NCBI RefSeq assembly: GCF_013375035.1
Contig: NZ_CP056032.1
Span: 456,001-520,000, forward strand
Length of the DNA stretch: 64,000 bases
DNA from: Spirosoma sp. KUDC1026
Lineage (GTDB): Bacteria > Bacteroidota > Bacteroidia > Cytophagales > Spirosomataceae
Direction of reading: 5' to 3'
The notes under the pieces were generated by a model, which was not told the origin of the DNA, ran no database searches, and saw only the letters and a list, made by a program, of their open reading frames with translations. Numbering within the stretch: position 1 is the stretch's first letter; every line of letters begins with the position of its first letter. A program made the translations under genes and the position numbers. Shown here piece after piece: positions 16,768 through 24,110 of the stretch.

Positions 16768-17398
16768 ATAGCGGTTTCGCCGGATTACCGAAGATGGTAA
16801 GGTTTGCGTCAACGTCTTCAATTACTACCGAACCTGCTCCGATACGGGCATTTTTACCAATCGTTACACCCGCCACAATCGTTACGCCTGTCCCCACAAA
16901 TGCCCCTTCTTCAATCGTTACGTTGCTGTTGATGATACTTCCCGTACCAACATGGACGTAGTTGCCCAGCTTGGCCTGGGTGTCGATCACTACGTTGCTT
17001 TGCAACAGGCAATGCTGGCCAATTTCAGCATACGGGTTTATGACGACGTTAGCCGCAATCAGGTTACCGTGACCCAGGGTTGCCAGCGTCGATACAATGG
17101 CTTTATCATGGATGGCGTTCACAGGCTGCACCTTCCGGCGGTCGTTCAGCATCTTCACCAGCCGTTTCCGAACGCGCACATCACTAATAGCGACGAAGGC
17201 TTCACACTTCTGACCGATCAGTTTCAGAAAGCCATCGTCGTCGGTTTCGCCCAGTACCGACACGTCCCCAAACTCTTTACCGTGTAACTCTTTCTTATCG
17301 TCCAGCAGCCCATACACGATGACACCGTTCCGCTGGAACAGGTCCAGGGCAGTCAATCCAATACTGCCAGCCCCAAAAATCAACACTGGATTCTCCAT
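16766..17398 (-). CDS. NeuD/PglD-family sugar O- or N-acetyltransferase
   Basis: 210 residues. A short Rossmann-like N-domain starts with VLIFGAGSIGLTALD (5-19); from about residue 100 a left-handed beta-helix of hexapeptide repeats runs to the end (NLIAANVVINPYAEIG, HVGTGSIINSNVTIEEGAFVGTGVTIVAGVTIG). The LGHGN histidine near 109 fits the catalytic base of PglD/NeuD proteins. These transfer acetyl from acetyl-CoA to a nucleotide-linked or sialic-type sugar. Next to fcl it may act in surface polysaccharide synthesis (inference from neighbourhood only). Confidence 0.85.
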   Translation of the reverse strand: MENPVLIFGAGSIGLTALDLFQRNGVIVYGLLDDKKELHGKEFGDVSVLGETDDDGFLKLIGQKCEAFVAISDVRVRKRLVKMLNDRRKVQPVNAIHDKAIVSTLATLGHGNLIAANVVINPYAEIGQHCLLQSNVVIDTQAKLGNYVHVGTGSIINSNVTIEEGAFVGTGVTIVAGVTIGKNARIGAGSVVIEDVDANLTIFGNPAKPL

Positions 17399-17483
17399 CT
17401 GATCTGTTTGTTAAGTCAATGTAAACTAGCACCTTATTAAAGGTATAATTTTACCAATTTGGTAACAATCCAGTAACGACCAG

Positions 17484-17514
17484 TTCATAGACGATGGGTA
17501 GTTTCGTCTATGAA
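17484..17514 (+). promoter_or_regulatory. Hairpin that sequesters a start codon
   Basis: An 11-bp perfect inverted repeat (17484-17494 with 17504-17514) with a 9-base loop. The right arm contains the ATG of the LpxH-like gene (17510-17512), so in the mRNA the start codon would be fully paired. Possible translational control; no function is shown by sequence alone. Confidence 0.5.
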
Positions 17515-18307
17515 ATCAAGTACGCAGTTCCGGACGATTGTGCTTTCTGATATCCACCTCGGCACTACCGGGTCGAAAGCCAAGGAGGCTACCGATTTTT
17601 TACGCAACTACTCCTGCCAGAAGCTTATTCTCAATGGCGACATCATTGATGGCTGGCAGTTAAAGCAGTATGGTACCTGGAAAAAGAAACACACCGCATT
17701 TTTTAAAACGGTTTTAAAGCAAATCGTTCACTACGACACAAAAGTAGTGTACCTGCGCGGCAACCACGACGACTTCCTGGATCAGGTAATGCCGCTCAAA
17801 GTGGGCAAGAACTTTTCGATCCGAAAAGATTATACGCTCACCTCAGGTACCAAACGATTCTATATCACTCACGGCGATGTATTCGATTCCATTACGTCGC
17901 AGATGAAGTGGCTGGCTTATCTGGGCGACATAGGCTACACGTTCCTGCTCTGGACAAATAAGTTTTATAACCAGTATCGATCCTGGCGGGGTCTACCCTA
18001 CTATTCGCTATCGCAGCGTATCAAAAGCCGTATCAAGCAAGCCGTCAATTACATCTCCGACTACGAACAGAAACTCACTGAACTGGCCAAGGCCCGTCAG
18101 TGCGACGGGGTTATCTGCGGCCATATTCACCAGCCTGCCATCCACGAGTTCGACGGTATTATTTATATGAACTCCGGTGACTGGGTGGAGTCTCTAAGCG
18201 CGCTGGTCGAAGATCACGACGGAAACTGGAGCTTGCTTTACTACACCTCTGATCTGTCGGAAGATGATGAAGAATCCCGTTTCAAGCCAGCTGAAAAAAT
18301 GGTCTAA
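17510..18307 (+). CDS. UDP-2,3-diacylglucosamine diphosphatase-like metallophosphoesterase
   Basis: 265 residues. Calcineurin-like metallophosphoesterase motifs: DIHLG (14-18), GDIIDGW (44-50), GNHDD (84-88), THGD (near 124) and GHIH (near 202). This layout fits the LpxH family, which cleaves UDP-2,3-diacylglucosamine to lipid X in lipid A synthesis. Many Bacteroidota carry several LpxH-like paralogues, so the exact substrate is open. A middle segment (WLAYLGDIGYTFLLW) is hydrophobic and may touch the membrane. The next gene, 25 bases downstream, is a GT-B glycosyltransferase, suggesting shared lipid or glycolipid work. The ATG lies in an 11-bp hairpin. Confidence 0.82.
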   Translation: MKSSTQFRTIVLSDIHLGTTGSKAKEATDFLRNYSCQKLILNGDIIDGWQLKQYGTWKKKHTAFFKTVLKQIVHYDTKVVYLRGNHDDFLDQVMPLKVGKNFSIRKDYTLTSGTKRFYITHGDVFDSITSQMKWLAYLGDIGYTFLLWTNKFYNQYRSWRGLPYYSLSQRIKSRIKQAVNYISDYEQKLTELAKARQCDGVICGHIHQPAIHEFDGIIYMNSGDWVESLSALVEDHDGNWSLLYYTSDLSEDDEESRFKPAEKMV

Positions 18308-18332
18308 CCCTTCTTAAATTCACTTTGTAGCT

Positions 18333-19475
18333 ATGCATGTTCTTTTTTTGGTTCAGGGGGAAGGCCGTGGCCATCTGACTCAGGCGTTGTCGATGCAGCA
18401 GATTTTAAAAACAGCTGGTCACGACGTAATAGGCGCCATTGTGGGCGTAACTCCGCAGCGGGAGGTTCCAGCGTTTTTCAGGGAAGCATTCTCCGCGCCC
18501 ATCACACCTGTGTTCAGCCCGGGTTTGGTATACAACGCTGGTACAAACGCCCTTGAACCAACCAAAACTACATTACAGGCTATTCGGTCAATACGTCCGT
18601 TTTGGAAGAGTCTGAAACAGGTACGGGATATTATTGAAACGAAACGTCCCGACGTAGTCATCAATTTTTACGAAATGCTGGGTGGGCTTACGTATGCGCT
18701 GCTGAAACCATCGGTTCCGATGATTTGCATCGCACACCAGTATCTGGCTTTCCACCCGAACTTTCAGTGCCCCAAGGGGCAATGGATGTACAGACAGGCC
18801 TTTAAAATCAATACGCTGTTAACCTGTTTCGGCGCAAAAGAACTGCTGGCCTTGTCATTCGATAAACAGCCCGATTTTCCTCAGCGCCGTGTGCGGGTTG
18901 TACCGCCCCTGTTACGTCAGGAAGTGGCTTCGCTGAAGCCTATGGACGGGAATTTTGTTCTGGCCTACGTAACGCAGCCCGGCCTTCGATCAGAACTCGA
19001 GCGAGCCCACCAGGAACGCCCCGATTTAAAAATGGACGCCTTCCACGCCAGCGCTACCAGCCCCGATCAGGTTATTGATGAAACGTTGACGTATCATGCC
19101 ATTGATGGCAAACGCTTTCTGAATTATATGAGTCGCTGCAAAGCGATTGTAACCACGGCGGGTTTCGAATCGGTTTGTGAGGCCGCTTATCTGGGCAAAC
19201 CTGCCCTGATGATTCCGCAGCCTAACCATTTCGAGCAGGCCTGTAATGCGATCGACGGACAGCGGGTTGGTGTTGGCCTAGGTGCTACCCATTTCAACCT
19301 CGACCAGTTTATGACTTATCTGCCCCAGCACGATCCGTCGGTCAGCGAGCGATTCCGGGCCTGGCAGCAGCAGGGGTATTTTATGTTCCTTAGTGCCCTG
19401 AACCGCGCTACAGCGCCCGGCGATCAACGCTCGGGAGGTTTCCTGATGCCTCGTCTGCGTCAGCTACTCCGTTAG
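18333..19475 (+). CDS. GT-B glycosyltransferase, MurG/MGT-like
   Basis: 380 residues. It begins with LFLVQGEGRGHLTQALSM, the glycine-rich loop and Gly-His of GT-B enzymes of the MurG/UDP-glycosyltransferase type. The C-terminal half carries TTAGFESVCEAAYLGKPALMIPQPNHFEQ, which matches the nucleotide-sugar binding and acceptor segment of that superfamily. Acceptor and sugar are unknown. Coupled to the upstream LpxH-like gene by a 25-base gap; the 3' end overlaps the convergent SDR gene by 12 bases. Confidence 0.82.
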   Translation: MHVLFLVQGEGRGHLTQALSMQQILKTAGHDVIGAIVGVTPQREVPAFFREAFSAPITPVFSPGLVYNAGTNALEPTKTTLQAIRSIRPFWKSLKQVRDIIETKRPDVVINFYEMLGGLTYALLKPSVPMICIAHQYLAFHPNFQCPKGQWMYRQAFKINTLLTCFGAKELLALSFDKQPDFPQRRVRVVPPLLRQEVASLKPMDGNFVLAYVTQPGLRSELERAHQERPDLKMDAFHASATSPDQVIDETLTYHAIDGKRFLNYMSRCKAIVTTAGFESVCEAAYLGKPALMIPQPNHFEQACNAIDGQRVGVGLGATHFNLDQFMTYLPQHDPSVSERFRAWQQQGYFMFLSALNRATAPGDQRSGGFLMPRLRQLLR

Positions 19476-20294
19476 TTGATAAAAGAACCCTAGCGGATTG
19501 GGGTATTTGAACGAGTAATTGATCGCCCGATCCAGTTTCTCCGCGCTGATTATTTTGTAAAGCACCGGCGTTTCTGGCTCAACGAACGTTGGGGACTCAA
19601 AGCCAAAATCCGCGCAGTTTTTCAGGTAAACCGCTTTCCGGGAAGGATGTTCCGGCACCACGGCATTGAACACGCCGGTAACTTTTTCCGACAGTATAGC
19701 CATCAGTATGCCAACGGCATCATCCCGATGTATGTAATTGACGGGGACAGCGCCCGTATTGACCGTACGACCAGCGACATATTTGCCGGGGATTCGGTCG
19801 TAGCCCAGCAACCCACCGAAGCGCACGACCGTAACGTTTCGATCTGGCTGGATCGCTAAAACAGCCTGTTCGCCGTCGACCAAAGCCGGCGCTGCTGATT
19901 GACCAGGCGTTTGGACATCGTCTTCAACCGCAACCTGATTGTTTTCTGGGTAAATGGAAGTAGAGCTAACCAGAATAACCTGTTTTACCGACGACTTCTG
20001 CATAGCCTGTGTTAACAGCTTAATCTCCTGCGGATAAAAATCTTCGCCCATTTTCCCGGCTCTTGGCGGCAATAGGATAACGATAGAGTCAGCCTCCAGC
20101 AGCTTGTCAAGGTCACCAATGGGCGCGGGGTCAAACTGGAGCAAATAAGGCTCAATACCTTTTTCTTCCAATATCGCCATTTTACTCTCTGTAGTGGTAC
20201 TTCCCTTGACGAGATACTGCTCACTGACCAGTCGTTCGGCCAGGGGTGTTCCCAGCCAGCCGCAACCTATGATTGACACGCGTCCTTTTGACAT
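19464..20294 (-). CDS. YeeZ-like NAD(P)-binding SDR-family protein
   Basis: 276 residues. The N-terminal dinucleotide-binding motif is VSIIGCGWLGTPLAERL (about 6-22); LVSSTSIYPE is the SDR serine segment and YIHRDDAVG a conserved extended-SDR feature. The GxGWLG form is typical of the YeeZ/atypical SDR group, which often lacks the full Y-x3-K pair; I see no clear YxxxK here, so an active oxidoreductase role is uncertain. Transcribed from just past a terminator hairpin whose loop contains a TACGTTTG -7 box. Confidence 0.8.
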   Translation of the reverse strand: MSKGRVSIIGCGWLGTPLAERLVSEQYLVKGSTTTESKMAILEEKGIEPYLLQFDPAPIGDLDKLLEADSIVILLPPRAGKMGEDFYPQEIKLLTQAMQKSSVKQVILVSSTSIYPENNQVAVEDDVQTPGQSAAPALVDGEQAVLAIQPDRNVTVVRFGGLLGYDRIPGKYVAGRTVNTGAVPVNYIHRDDAVGILMAILSEKVTGVFNAVVPEHPSRKAVYLKNCADFGFESPTFVEPETPVLYKIISAEKLDRAINYSFKYPNPLGFFYQLTE

Positions 20295-20303
20295 GATAAA
20301 AAA

Positions 20304-20352
20304 TAACCGGATTGATGGCTCTACAAACGTAGTAAAGACATCAATCCGGTTA
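20304..20352 (-). terminator. Hairpin terminator with a -7 box in its loop
   Basis: A 14-bp perfect inverted repeat (20304-20317 with 20339-20352) and a 21-base loop. On the minus strand it is followed by a TTATTTTTT tract, fitting termination after the outer-membrane protein gene. The loop contains TACGTTTG (20324-20331, minus strand), a -7 box for the next minus-strand gene starting at 20294. Confidence 0.8.
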
Positions 20353-20371
20353 AGCGTCTATTTGTTATGCT

Positions 20372-21397
20372 TTATAAACTCAGGCCAAAGCTGATCGCAC
20401 GAACATCTGGTCCCTGGCCTGGTTCGAACAGTGGACTCAGGTCATATTTAACGAAGAATCCGGTACGTCGAATACCGATGTGAGCGATCAAACCATAACG
20501 CAGGTCTTTCAACCCGAAGTCAGAATGTCGACGGTCAACGCCCCCGTCCTCTTCTTTGATCTTCCGATAGCTATCCAGACGATAGTTGCCATAGACACCC
20601 ACCCCAAAATGACCTAATTTCCGGCCGTTATCGTTGTAAAACGTCAATCGAGGCACGATGGGAATTCCCAGCGTACATACTGTCAGTTTCGATTTACTTA
20701 GCTCCCGACCAGCAGGCGTAAAGACAATGCCCGCGGGCGTTTTTTCGGGTATTACGTTCTCCTCAAACATGAAATTGTTCCAGGCCACTTCCAGCCCGTA
20801 ATACAACTTCAGGGATACGTGTTTACCTCCGGCAATGGTTGGCATACTGCCAAACGCCAAGGCTATATAGCGTGATCCAATTGGCTTCAGCTTGTAACTA
20901 TCTTCGGGATAGGCCGGGAGGCTCGAACGCTGCACCAAATTAGTTAATCCAATTCCAAGGCCTTCAAAACTCACCCGCTGTCGGTCTGATTTCCGGCTCC
21001 GTTGCCGATTAGATGTGGCCTTTTGATACTCCGCTTTGTGCTTGACCGAGTCCGTATCCACTTTCTCCGAATCACGAATGACAACGCTGATGTCGCCTTT
21101 CCGGCGGGTTACGATCAGTACGGTGTCTTTGATGTACTTTTCGCCTTCCTGCTCATTAAGCGATACTGCTGTTTTCCCATCGGGCAGGGTATCCAGTTTC
21201 ATGCCCATATCACGCACAATTTTGTTCAGATCGTAAGCAGACAGGGATTTGATTCCGTTTTTGTCCGGCGCGTAGATAACCATTCTGGTCCGGTTCGCGA
21301 ACTGAATGACCAGTGAATCAGCGCTGGGCCGGGCATGAGCTAGCACACTCATCAGGCTAAAGAAAGCCAGTATGCTCAGGATAAACGTTCGTTTCAT
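20372..21397 (-). CDS. Predicted outer-membrane beta-barrel protein
   Basis: 341 residues with a signal peptide (FILSILAFFSLMSVLAHA). Residues 25-130 form an N-terminal periplasmic region with a charged linker (SNRQRSRKSDRQR); the rest has the alternating pattern of a beta-barrel (SRYIALAFGSMPTIAGG, SLKLYYGLEVAW, KLGHFGVGVYGNYRLDSY, GLIAHIGIRRTGFFVKYDLSPLF) and ends in FGLSL, close to the usual terminal aromatic signal. No enzyme motif. Its ATG overlaps the TGA of the upstream one-helix membrane protein gene (ATGA), placing it as the third gene of the ECF sigma operon. Confidence 0.8.
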   Translation of the reverse strand: MKRTFILSILAFFSLMSVLAHARPSADSLVIQFANRTRMVIYAPDKNGIKSLSAYDLNKIVRDMGMKLDTLPDGKTAVSLNEQEGEKYIKDTVLIVTRRKGDISVVIRDSEKVDTDSVKHKAEYQKATSNRQRSRKSDRQRVSFEGLGIGLTNLVQRSSLPAYPEDSYKLKPIGSRYIALAFGSMPTIAGGKHVSLKLYYGLEVAWNNFMFEENVIPEKTPAGIVFTPAGRELSKSKLTVCTLGIPIVPRLTFYNDNGRKLGHFGVGVYGNYRLDSYRKIKEEDGGVDRRHSDFGLKDLRYGLIAHIGIRRTGFFVKYDLSPLFEPGQGPDVRAISFGLSL

Positions 21398-22269
21398 TGT
21401 CTGGCGGGTTTATTCTTCTGAAAGCTGTGTTTTATTTCACTATAGGCCCGGTCGAGAAGGCCTTTTTCATCATTATCGCCCACAGCGGCATTAGCCACGG
21501 CGGTTTCGCCCGTTCTGATCTGCTGAATTCTCCGCCAGAATTTACCCGCCCCCGTTTCGCTTGTGTTTTGATTAACCGATACCACTTTCTGGTCGGCTTC
21601 CTGCGCCGTTTGTTTGGCAGCTACCAGTACGTCGGGTTCTGCGATCGTCACGACCAATGTTCTTGGGGCACTCGCAGCTGGCTTAGGCGTTTCATCATCT
21701 TTTGCGGGTGTCAGTATTACAGACGCCACTTGCTCTTCGCTCTTACGTTCGATTACGTTAGGGGCTGGGCCGGTCTTCTCTTTTGTTAAGCTTACCTGCG
21801 ATTTACTAGCTTTGGGCTTACTTATCGTCGCTACTTCGATAATACGTTCTTTAGAAATTACGGGCTCTCCGATCTCCTGATTTAATTTGGGAACAGGTTT
21901 TGTAAACTGTACGTCAGGCGCAGTCTGTTGCGCAACGGCTTCTGAAACCTCTGGCTTTTCCTGTTCTACAGGCCGTACTTGTTGGATATGTCTGGCAATC
22001 GTTTTTTGAGTATTAACGGCAGCATGCCTATCCTGATTTGTAGACTGAGCATACCATCCCAACGTAGCGACCAGCACAATACAGGCGGCTGCGGCAACAG
22101 ATCGCTGGAATGTGGGTGTGTGCCAGAAAACGACTTTCTCGGGTTGCCTCTGCTGGGCCATACGCGCCTGCAAACGGTTGAACGCCCGCTCATCGGGTGG
22201 TAGCGACAGATTAGCCAGCTTTCGGGCAAAAAGCTCGTCAACTGGCTGTTTTTTGATAGGTTCGTTCAT
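21394..22269 (-). CDS. One-helix membrane protein, possible anti-sigma factor
   Basis: 291 residues: a charged cytoplasmic N-terminus of about 50 residues (including LPPDERAFNRLQARMAQQ), one transmembrane helix (SVAAAACIVLVATLGWYA, about 55-72), then a long low-complexity Lys/Glu/Pro/Val-rich region presumably in the periplasm. The layout, and its place directly after an ECF sigma gene (32-base overlap) and before an outer-membrane protein gene (ATGA overlap), suggest an anti-sigma role. It lacks the zinc-binding H-x3-C-x2-C anti-sigma motif, so this is inference. Confidence 0.6.
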   Translation of the reverse strand: MNEPIKKQPVDELFARKLANLSLPPDERAFNRLQARMAQQRQPEKVVFWHTPTFQRSVAAAACIVLVATLGWYAQSTNQDRHAAVNTQKTIARHIQQVRPVEQEKPEVSEAVAQQTAPDVQFTKPVPKLNQEIGEPVISKERIIEVATISKPKASKSQVSLTKEKTGPAPNVIERKSEEQVASVILTPAKDDETPKPAASAPRTLVVTIAEPDVLVAAKQTAQEADQKVVSVNQNTSETGAGKFWRRIQQIRTGETAVANAAVGDNDEKGLLDRAYSEIKHSFQKNKPARQ

Positions 22270-22828
22270 TGTGTTGTTGCTGTTCTAATTTTTTCAGGCT
22301 GGCTTGTAGCAAAGCACGAGCCCGGCTTAATTGAGACTTTGATGTTCCTTCTGATATACCTAGCAGTTCAGCTATCTCCGCATGGGTATAGCTTTCAATA
22401 GCGTACAAGTTGAAAATACTACGATACCCTTCGGGCAGTTGTCCAATCAACCCAAGAAGATCATTTTCATTCAGCGTTGCATCGGCCCAGTCGTAATCAG
22501 GTTCGATCAGCATATCATCTAGTGCTACCTCCTGACGTAATTGCTTGTTCCGGCGCAGGAACATAAGGGATTCTGTTACCATGATCCGCCGAATCCAGCC
22601 TTCGAAGCTGCCATCCTCCCGGAACTGGCCTATCTTTTCGAAGACTCGCATGAAACCATCAAGCATAACCTCTTCGGCGTCATCCCGATTGGTGCAGTAG
22701 CGAGTACAGACAGCCAGCATTTTGCCGGAAAATCGTTCGTATACCAGCTTATGCGCACGGTTTTCCCCCCGCTTCAACGCAGCGATTAATTGCGCTTCTG
22801 TCGTGAAAAAAGGTATAATCCGTAGCAT
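22238..22828 (-). CDS. ECF sigma factor (sigma-70 family)
   Basis: 196 residues from ATG 22828; a GTG nine bases upstream is also in frame. Region 2: YERFSGKMLAVCTRYCTNRDDAEEVMLDGFMRVFEKI, followed by FEGWIRRIMVTESLMFLRR. Region 4: LPEGYRSIFNLYAIESYTHAEIAELLGISEGTSKSQLSRAR, a clear helix-turn-helix for -35 recognition. The family transmits envelope signals. Upstream lies a candidate ECF-type promoter (GGTTGC/AGATGC on the plus strand), fitting autoregulation. It overlaps the possible anti-sigma gene by 32 bases, so the two are probably coupled. Confidence 0.92.
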   Translation of the reverse strand: MLRIIPFFTTEAQLIAALKRGENRAHKLVYERFSGKMLAVCTRYCTNRDDAEEVMLDGFMRVFEKIGQFREDGSFEGWIRRIMVTESLMFLRRNKQLRQEVALDDMLIEPDYDWADATLNENDLLGLIGQLPEGYRSIFNLYAIESYTHAEIAELLGISEGTSKSQLSRARALLQASLKKLEQQQHNERTYQKTAS

Positions 22829-22849
22829 AGTAATCACATTTCACTAGTA

Positions 22850-22877
22850 AGATGCACAGAGGAGCCAGGCAGGTTGC
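22850..22877 (-). promoter_or_regulatory. Candidate autoregulated ECF promoter
   Basis: On the minus strand GCAACC (22877-22872) and GCATCT (22855-22850) are 16 bases apart, close to the AAC / GTC-type -35 and -10 elements of ECF sigma factors. Transcription would start near 22842, about 14 bases before the sigma-factor ATG. Confidence 0.45.
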
Positions 22878-22941
22878 ATGCACCTAAAAAAAAAGTTTAT
22901 ATTTTTCGACGTATGCCCAATGCTAAGAATAAGGCACAAAA

Positions 22942-22961
22942 AAAGGGCCTTACAGCCCTTT
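22942..22961 (-). terminator. Rho-independent terminator of the respiratory cluster
   Basis: AAAGGGC (22942-22948) pairs with GCCCTTT (22955-22961) across a 6-base loop. On the minus strand a run of seven Ts follows. The hairpin overlaps the last codons of the DUF983 gene and closes the long operon that starts at actA. Confidence 0.8.
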
Positions 22962-23327
22962 CTCGTATTTAATCCCAGCCACATAGTACAGCCAGATAAT
23001 TCTTGATATTCTGAAGTTGACCGGCGCGATCAATACCATGACTGGGGCTACTGCTGCGGCATATACCCACCCGTCGGGATCACCGCCAAAATAAAATAGT
23101 AGAAAGCCCATCACCAGCGCAACTCCACCTGATATGGCGTAGCTGATGTACATAGCTCCGATAAAGTATCCTGGCTCAACTTCGTACCGCAACCCGCAAT
23201 GCGGACAGTGCTCATACATTTCATCAAACCTTTTTAAATTGTAGAACGGCTTCTTAAAAATCTTTCCCTGGTGGCATCTAGGACAAAGCCCTTTTGACGC
23301 GGCCTGCAATTTCGAGTCGCTTTCCAT
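22950..23327 (-). CDS. DUF983 zinc-ribbon membrane protein
   Basis: 125 residues from the ATG at 23327 (the open frame extends upstream but enters the neighbouring gene). Two Cys pairs, CPRCHQGKIF and CPHCGLRYEVEPGYF, form a likely zinc ribbon in the cytosol, followed by two or three transmembrane helices. This is the DUF983 family, found beside cytochrome oxidase genes in many Bacteroidota and Proteobacteria; an assembly role is suspected but unproven. It overlaps the preceding small membrane protein gene by 50 bases and is the last gene of the cluster. Confidence 0.82.
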   Translation of the reverse strand: MESDSKLQAASKGLCPRCHQGKIFKKPFYNLKRFDEMYEHCPHCGLRYEVEPGYFIGAMYISYAISGGVALVMGFLLFYFGGDPDGWVYAAAVAPVMVLIAPVNFRISRIIWLYYVAGIKYEKGL

Positions 23328-23553
23328 GCTCAGTTTTACTATTACGATACCACAAATAACCAATCGACGTAACAATCAGATATGGTACCACCAGCAGATA
23401 AAGTATACCCAAATTCAATTGCGACGCAACTACACTACGTCCATTACTCACTGTGCTTTCTACCGTTCCCCGGCACATGGCACACTGTGCCATCAGGTCA
23501 GGAGTAAACACCAGAAAAAATATAAGAGCCAACCACACAAGTTTGTTTTTCAT
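23278..23553 (-). CDS. Small exported membrane protein with a CxxC motif, function unknown
   Basis: 91 residues. A signal sequence (LVWLALIFFLVFTPDLMA) is followed at once by QCAMCRGTVES, so the mature N-terminus would hold a CxxC with an internal Met. One further membrane helix (LGILYLLVVPYLIVTSIGYLWY) and a basic tail follow. It sits between DUF420 and DUF983 at the distal end of the oxidase cluster. The Cys/Met motif after export suggests copper handling or thiol chemistry in oxidase assembly (inference). I do not recognise a named family. Confidence 0.68.
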   Translation of the reverse strand: MKNKLVWLALIFFLVFTPDLMAQCAMCRGTVESTVSNGRSVVASQLNLGILYLLVVPYLIVTSIGYLWYRNSKTEHGKRLEIAGRVKRALS

Positions 23554-23557
23554 AACT

Positions 23558-24106
23558 CTACAGTTGATGTATGTAATATGGTTTAATCAATAAATACACA
23601 ATTACCCCAGTGATGCTCACATACAGCCAGATCGGGAAGGTCCACTTCACCGTCTGCTTATGCTTCAGAATTTGATTACTCAGGGCAAAATAGACGGCTC
23701 GCAGCACAAACCAGACAACGATGACGGATAAACCAATGTGCGAAACCAACAAAAAATAATATACAGGTCTGATCCAGCCTTGCCCCCCAAATGGCGTTGA
23801 GTCATGCGTTAAGTGATACAGGATGTAGCTTACCAGGAAAATAGAGCCCAGTCCAAAGGCTGTCAACATTGTGAGTCTATGAGCCGCTACGTTCTTTTGC
23901 CGGATAAAATAAAAACCCACAAGTAGAAGCAGGGAGGTCAGTGAGTTAATGACACCGTTAATATGTGGTAGATAATCTGTCCACGCTCCCAGATCAACCT
24001 TTTGCCGAATGCCTAATAATACAGCAACGGCAATCGGAATAGCCAGCGATAAAATGTTGATGACCCGGTTAGCTTTTTGTTCATGTACTGGCTGTATTGT
24101 TTCCAT
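23558..24106 (-). CDS. DUF420 membrane protein (CtaM-like)
   Basis: 182 residues with five predicted transmembrane helices (starting VINILSLAIPIAVAVLLGI and ending IWLYVSITGVIVYLLI). Conserved polar positions include LPHINGVINS and AHRLTMLTAF, characteristic of DUF420. The family includes CtaM, needed for heme-copper oxidase activity in Gram-positive bacteria, so a role in oxidase maturation is plausible. Four bases separate it from the SCO gene upstream and 4 bases from the next gene, tightly packed in the operon. Confidence 0.85.
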   Translation of the reverse strand: METIQPVHEQKANRVINILSLAIPIAVAVLLGIRQKVDLGAWTDYLPHINGVINSLTSLLLLVGFYFIRQKNVAAHRLTMLTAFGLGSIFLVSYILYHLTHDSTPFGGQGWIRPVYYFLLVSHIGLSVIVVWFVLRAVYFALSNQILKHKQTVKWTFPIWLYVSITGVIVYLLIKPYYIHQL

Positions 24107-24110
24107 AAAT

